From: Hyphomicrobiaceae bacterium
GTDB lineage: Bacteria > Pseudomonadota > Alphaproteobacteria > Rhizobiales > JAKIUO01
Length of the DNA: 9,904 nucleotides
Assembly (NCBI GenBank): GCA_021647535.1
Contig: JAKIUO010000111.1
Coordinates: 1-9,904, forward strand
Direction of reading: 5' to 3'
The position numbers and the translations under genes are program-made. Shown here piece after piece: positions 6,468 to 9,904 of the stretch (positions are counted from its first letter, which is position 1; each line of letters opens with the position of its first letter). The notes beneath the pieces are model-generated. The model did no database searches. It was not told the DNA's origin and was given only the letters and a program-made list of their open reading frames with translations.

Positions 6468-7163
6468 ATGTTTATCCCACTGCATGACGATAATCCATTG
6501 CGCAATATCCGCTTTCCCTATGTGACCGTTTTTCTGTTACTGGCCAATATCGGCATTTTCGTCGTCTTTCAAAGTGGCTATATTTATAATATTGGACATG
6601 CCGGGATTTTTGATCTCGCCATTATTCCCTGCCAGTTGCTCGGATTTGATATCTGCGCTGCCAATAGCCAGCAAATCATTGGGGCGACGCCAGAACTGAT
6701 CACCCCGATCAGCTACATGTTTTTGCATGGCGGCTGGATGCATCTGATTGGCAATATGCTGTTTTTATGGGTTTTTGGCGATAATGTCGAAGATGCCATG
6801 GGACATGTCACCTTCCTTGTGTTCTATCTGCTCTGCGGCGTTATCGCTGGCTATGTACACGCCGCGATCGCCCCTGCCTCAAGCATTCCTCTGATTGGTG
6901 CCAGTGGCGCTGTCGCCGGGGTCATTGCCGCCTATTTGATGCTGCACCCTAATGTGCTGGTCTGGGTGCTGGCCTTTGGTGTTTTTTCGCTCAATCTTCG
7001 CGCCCTTTACGTGCTCGGTGCCTGGGTGGTCTTACAGTTTTACAGCGTCATGACGGCAGCTGGACAAGGGGGCACGGCCTTCTGGGCTCATATTGGTGGG
7101 CTGGCAGCGGGCGCTGTCCTTGTCTTGTTCATGCGCAGACGCGGCGTCAAACTGTTTCAGTAG
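6468..7163 (+). CDS. Rhomboid-family intramembrane serine protease
   Basis: A 231-residue polytopic inner-membrane protease that cuts transmembrane helices of client proteins. The catalytic dyad is present: Ser146 in IGASGAVAGV (GxSG) and His208 in FWAHIGGLAAGA. The structural motif HGGWMHLIGNMLFLWVFG at 87-104 supplies the conserved His92 and Asn96 (HxxxN) of the oxyanion region, and the N-terminal MFIPLHDDNP is typical of this bacterial subgroup. Six or so hydrophobic segments are visible from residue 18 to 222, and the residues between about 36 and 78 form a long extra-membrane loop holding two cysteines (55, 63). The start has AAGGA six bases upstream. Only 12 bases separate its stop from etfB, so it is probably co-transcribed with the ETF genes. 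Its substrate is unknown. Confidence 0.92.
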   Translation: MFIPLHDDNPLRNIRFPYVTVFLLLANIGIFVVFQSGYIYNIGHAGIFDLAIIPCQLLGFDICAANSQQIIGATPELITPISYMFLHGGWMHLIGNMLFLWVFGDNVEDAMGHVTFLVFYLLCGVIAGYVHAAIAPASSIPLIGASGAVAGVIAAYLMLHPNVLVWVLAFGVFSLNLRALYVLGAWVVLQFYSVMTAAGQGGTAFWAHIGGLAAGAVLVLFMRRRGVKLFQ

Positions 7164-7175
7164 CGGATCACCATC

Positions 7176-8012
7176 ATGAAAATCCTTGTGCCAATCAAAA
7201 GGGTGATCGATCCCTATATCGCTATTCGCATTGATAAGGACGAGCTTCATGTGGTGAGCGAAAACATCCCCCACGCCATGAACCCGTTTGACGAAACCGC
7301 CCTGAGCGAAGCCGCCGCCCTCAAGAACGCACTTCCCGAGCTTGAAATCGAGATCATTGTGGCCAGCATTGGCCCGGCTGCAACGAAGGAAACCTTGCGA
7401 ACGGCACTCGCCATGGGGGCCGACCGAGCAATCCATGTCTTGTGCAAGCAGCCGCTGGAGCCGCTGGCAATTGCCAAACTGCTCAAAATTCTGGTTGATG
7501 AAATCAAGCCCGACCTTGTGTTCATGGGCAAGCAATCCGCCGATGGCGACAATGGCCAGACCGGCCCCATGCTGGCCGGGTTACTGGACTGGCCGCAGGC
7601 CTGTTCTGCCTCATCCATCCTGCTGCATGAAAAGCAGGTTCCAGAAGACGGTTTTGGCACAGTCGGGCCGGGGCTGGCGCGCCTCATACTTGAAAAAGAA
7701 GAAGAGAACGACCCAGACGCGATCATTGTCATCAGCGAAGTCGAGAACGGGCTGGCCAGCAGGGTGCTGACGCTGCCCGCGCTGGTGACGTGCGATACGC
7801 GGTTAAACACACCCAAACCTCTGAGCCTTGCCCAGGTCATGAAGGCCAAACACAGCCTCATTGAGCAGCGCAAATCATCCGATATGACAACGGAACTTAC
7901 GCCCCGACTGGCCATTGTAAAGATCAGTGAACCGCCACAAAGACCGCCCTGCCAAATATTTGATCAGGCCAGCGAGCTTGTCGCCCAACTCAGAAAAAGG
8001 GATCTGTTGTAA
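7176..8012 (+). CDS. etfB: Electron-transfer flavoprotein beta subunit, unusual form
   Basis: A 278-residue subunit of the soluble heterodimer that takes electrons from acyl-CoA dehydrogenases and passes them to ETF:quinone oxidoreductase. Family marks are VPIKRVID (5-12), MNPFDE (35-40), LRTALAMGADRAIHV (74-88) and the partner-recognition loop ending in LSLAQVMKAK (216-225), where the leucine used to dock onto dehydrogenases is kept. Two things are odd. The nucleotide-binding stretch reads DGDNGQTGP (123-131) rather than the usual DDDxNQTGQ. Also, an acidic insert of about 25-30 residues sits around 155-185, making the protein longer than the usual 250 or so. The Shine-Dalgarno is weak (GGA, eight bases upstream). 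Its TAA shares one base with the etfA ATG (TAATG), so the two are probably translationally coupled. Confidence 0.93.
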   Translation: MKILVPIKRVIDPYIAIRIDKDELHVVSENIPHAMNPFDETALSEAAALKNALPELEIEIIVASIGPAATKETLRTALAMGADRAIHVLCKQPLEPLAIAKLLKILVDEIKPDLVFMGKQSADGDNGQTGPMLAGLLDWPQACSASSILLHEKQVPEDGFGTVGPGLARLILEKEEENDPDAIIVISEVENGLASRVLTLPALVTCDTRLNTPKPLSLAQVMKAKHSLIEQRKSSDMTTELTPRLAIVKISEPPQRPPCQIFDQASELVAQLRKRDLL

Positions 8013-9010
8013 TGTCCAATACCCCTTCAAATGCTCCGGCAAAAGTACCGGAAAAAGTTCTGGGAAGAGTTCTGGTGTTGGCCGACCATGATCATCAATC
8101 CCTCAGCCCCTTCACGCCGCGCATGGTATCGGCAGCCCAAAGCTTTGACCTGCCAGTGGACCTTTTGGTTGCTGGCAATGACTGCTCTCCCGTTGCCAAT
8201 CAAGCCGCAAGCTTTGACGGTATCGAGCAGGTTTTGCTGACCGATCGCGAAGAGCTGATAACAGCTGGCGCAGAAGACCTCTGCGCCCTTCTCGTCCCCC
8301 TCCTGCAAGACACATATGATGTACTGCTGACTCCAGCCAACGGGTTGGGGCGTGACCTTGTCCCCCGGCTGGCCGCTCAACTTGATGTCTCGCCCTTGAG
8401 CGATGTCACGCGCATAATAGAACCCGACCTGTTCGAACGCCCGATCCATGCTGGTGCAGCACTTGTGCAGATCAGGCTGTCTGAAGCGAAAAAGCTGATG
8501 ACCCTGCGCGCCGGAAATTTTCCACCAATGAAGTTGCGCGATGACAAACAGGCCCCGGCAAAGCTTGTTTCTCTCGACGACAAAGCTCTTGCTTCCAGAA
8601 AAAGCAAGCTGATTGGCGAAGAATTTTTCTGGGAGCAGCCTTCACTGGAAACCGCCTCCGTCGTCATCGGGGTTGGGGGCGGAGCGCAGGACAAAGAAAA
8701 TTTTGCCCTGATAGAAAACCTGATGGCGCAATTTGATGCCTCGCTTGGCGGGACGCGGCTTGCCCTTGAACTCGGCATGGTGCCCAATAATGAACTGATC
8801 GGCCAAACTGGCAGGACCATTGCGCCCAAACTCTATATCGCCCTTGGCATATCAGGTGCCGTGCAGCATCTGGCTGGCATCAGGGACGCGCAAGTGATCA
8901 TTGCCATCAACAAAGACCCTGACGCTCCGATTTTCAAGGTTGCCGACTATGGCCTGGTGGGGGATTTGCGCGAGGTTTTGCCCGAACTGCAAAAAGCTCT
9001 GGTGCTTTGA
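8012..9010 (+). CDS. etfA: Electron-transfer flavoprotein alpha subunit, divergent
   Basis: A 332-residue partner of EtfB that carries most of the FAD site. The N-terminal domain starts at GRVLVLADHD (18-27) after about 17 extra polar residues not usual in the family. The C-terminal FAD domain has KENF (228-231), TR at 248-249, GQTGR (264-268), LYIALGISGAVQHLAG (274-289, with His286) and INKDPDAPIF (299-308), followed by the ADYGLVGDL end motif. The equivalents of human Arg249, Thr266 and His286 are kept, but the usual GGRG loop reads VGGGA, so the arginine expected near residue 223 is glycine, and Ser248 is threonine. The ATG overlaps the etfB stop by one base and has AAGGGA nine bases upstream inside etfB. 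Despite these changes it looks intact and functional in length and order. Confidence 0.94.
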   Translation: MSNTPSNAPAKVPEKVLGRVLVLADHDHQSLSPFTPRMVSAAQSFDLPVDLLVAGNDCSPVANQAASFDGIEQVLLTDREELITAGAEDLCALLVPLLQDTYDVLLTPANGLGRDLVPRLAAQLDVSPLSDVTRIIEPDLFERPIHAGAALVQIRLSEAKKLMTLRAGNFPPMKLRDDKQAPAKLVSLDDKALASRKSKLIGEEFFWEQPSLETASVVIGVGGGAQDKENFALIENLMAQFDASLGGTRLALELGMVPNNELIGQTGRTIAPKLYIALGISGAVQHLAGIRDAQVIIAINKDPDAPIFKVADYGLVGDLREVLPELQKALVL

Positions 9011-9054
9011 TTTACTACGCAAATCAGCAGCGGCCCCTCATAGCAGACGGGTTG

Positions 9055-9072
9055 AAGGGCGGCAGCCCTTTT
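9055..9072 (+). terminator. Possible intrinsic terminator after etfA
   Basis: AAGGGC (9055-9060) pairs with GCCCTT (9065-9070) over a GGCA loop and runs into TTTT (9069-9072) about 45 bases past the etfA stop. The stem is short and the T run is only four bases, so the terminator would be modest. The rest of the 179-base gap to the dehydrogenase gene shows no convincing promoter hexamers to me. Confidence 0.4.
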
Positions 9073-9189
9073 GGCGACAGCAAAAGCAGTGTTAGGCGCG
9101 AAAACCCACCATTCTGAAAACAGGACTTCAAACCAACCGCAAATTAAGGTAGTTCTGTTACACAGTGAACCCCGCATGGAGGCATAATA

Positions 9190-9904
9190 ATGGAAATCCA
9201 AAAAGTTGGCATCATAGGTGCCGGGCAGATGGGTAGCGGCATTGCCCATGTGGTGGCGCTGGCTGGCTATGATGTCACCCTGCATGATCGTTCCCCGGAA
9301 GCCATGCACGCCGCACTCGCCAGAATCGAGTGTAATATGGGCCGCCGCGTTGCCAAAGACGCAATAAGCCCCGAGCAACAAAAGAACGCGCTTGCCCGCA
9401 TAAAAACCTGTGACGGCCTTGAAAATTTTGCCAATCATGATCTGGTTATGGAAGCCATCATCGAAGATGAAAAAGCCAAATGCACTTTGTTTGAGCAGCT
9501 CTCAAAAATCATGAAGCCCGAGGCCATCATGGCCACTAACACCTCCAGCATCTCCATTACCCGGCTGGCAGCCTGTTCGGGGCGCCCCGAACAGTTTCTA
9601 GGTATGCATTTCATGAACCCGGTGCCTTTGATGGAACTGGTGGAGCTTATTCGCGGCATCGCCACGGAAGACCCGACCTTTAACACGGCCCGTCAGTTCG
9701 TCAAAAGCCTTGGCAAAATCATCGCCATTTCTGAAGATTTCCCGGCCTTTATGGTCAACCGCATTTTGATGCCGATGATCAATGAAGCCATTTATGTGCT
9801 CTATGAAGGCGTTGGCTCGGTGCACGAAATTGACCGGGCGCTGGTCTATGGGGCGCATCATCCCCTGGGCCCTTTGCCGCTGGCGGAGTTCATTGGCCTT
9901 GATA
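9190..9904 (+). CDS. hbd: 3-hydroxybutyryl/3-hydroxyacyl-CoA dehydrogenase, 3' end cut off by window
   Basis: The first 238 codons of an NAD(P)-dependent enzyme that interconverts 3-hydroxyacyl-CoA and 3-oxoacyl-CoA in beta-oxidation or polyhydroxybutyrate-linked metabolism; full-length relatives have about 285-295 residues, so roughly 50 are missing. The Rossmann dinucleotide motif is VGIIGAGQMGSGIA (6-19). Catalytic-region marks are NTSS (117-120), His140 in GMHFMNPVPLMELVE, Glu152 and Asn190 in FMVNR. The C-terminal domain begins near 185 and the window ends in FIGLD. The usual GxNHPMGPLxLADFIGLD is GAHHPLGPLPLAEFIGLD here, a mild departure. GGAGG lies seven bases before the ATG. It is downstream of etfBA, a common alphaproteobacterial order that fits ETF serving acyl-CoA oxidation. 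A perfect 22-base palindrome lies inside the gene at 9573-9594. Confidence 0.93.
   Translation, partial: MEIQKVGIIGAGQMGSGIAHVVALAGYDVTLHDRSPEAMHAALARIECNMGRRVAKDAISPEQQKNALARIKTCDGLENFANHDLVMEAIIEDEKAKCTLFEQLSKIMKPEAIMATNTSSISITRLAACSGRPEQFLGMHFMNPVPLMELVELIRGIATEDPTFNTARQFVKSLGKIIAISEDFPAFMVNRILMPMINEAIYVLYEGVGSVHEIDRALVYGAHHPLGPLPLAEFIGLD
9573..9594. repeat. Perfect 22-base palindrome inside the dehydrogenase gene
   Basis: The half-site CTGTTCGGGGC (9573-9583) is followed directly by its exact reverse complement (9584-9594). It encodes residues around Cys129-Ser-Gly-Arg-Pro-Glu-Gln and does not disturb the reading frame. It could form a very stable hairpin in the mRNA or bind a dimeric protein, or be chance within GC-rich coding sequence. 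No function is claimed. Confidence 0.6.

Noticed and set aside
7247..7915. A 222-codon minus-strand frame opposite etfB
   Set aside because: Ser-rich mirror translation with no recognisable domain; etfB on the other strand carries clear motifs.
8947..9438. A 163-codon minus-strand frame spanning the etfA-dehydrogenase gap
   Set aside because: It covers the 3' end of etfA, the gap and the 5' end of the dehydrogenase antisense, with no motif; both overlapped genes are well supported.
1..9904. CRISPR array, tRNA or rRNA genes, transposase or phage genes
   Set aside because: No regularly spaced direct repeats, no cloverleaf-like sequence, and no transposase or integrase motifs were seen on either strand.

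Overview
The window reads as ordinary chromosomal DNA of an alphaproteobacterium, probably of the Hyphomicrobiales/Rhizobiales type. I infer this from protein style (the ArgJ C-terminus, a WCGPC-type CnoX, a HIG1-like twin-transmembrane protein) and from the order HIG1 protein - etfB - etfA - 3-hydroxyacyl-CoA dehydrogenase, which I remember as common in that class. No genus can be named from the sequence alone. It is gene-dense, with short intergenic gaps. I saw no insertion sequence, phage gene, tRNA, rRNA or CRISPR array.

Left part (1-2950). A gene-free edge carries a cluster of small hairpins. Next come a membrane-anchored alpha/beta hydrolase on the minus strand and, divergently, gloB (glyoxalase II) on the plus strand. 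gloB ends tail-to-tail with a lone Flp-type pilin gene, and the two stop codons overlap. The pilin gene is last in a minus-strand run argJ - mutT-like NUDIX hydrolase - flp with gaps of 47 and 23 bases.

Middle (2950-6010). argJ (arginine biosynthesis) is transcribed leftwards. Divergent from it, a 151-base gap away, is cnoX (thioredoxin-TPR chaperedoxin), followed by a stand-alone Lon substrate-binding-domain protein. These two look like a protein quality-control pair.

Right part (6010-9904). A plus-strand run encodes a 63-residue HIG1-like two-helix membrane protein, a rhomboid intramembrane protease, etfB and etfA (electron-transfer flavoprotein), then after a gap with a possible terminator the start of a 3-hydroxybutyryl/3-hydroxyacyl-CoA dehydrogenase cut by the window end. 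ETF carries electrons from acyl-CoA dehydrogenases to the quinone pool, so these genes join beta-oxidation and the respiratory membrane. The rhomboid gene is only 12 bases from etfB, and etfB and etfA overlap by one base.

I did not find a convincing wholly new system. The observations most worth checking are the unusual ETF pair (an insertion and a nucleotide-site signature of mixed type in the beta subunit; loss of a usually conserved flavin-site arginine in the alpha subunit), the rhomboid-HIG1-ETF linkage, the orphan pilin gene, the left-edge hairpin cluster, and a perfect 22-base palindrome inside the dehydrogenase gene.
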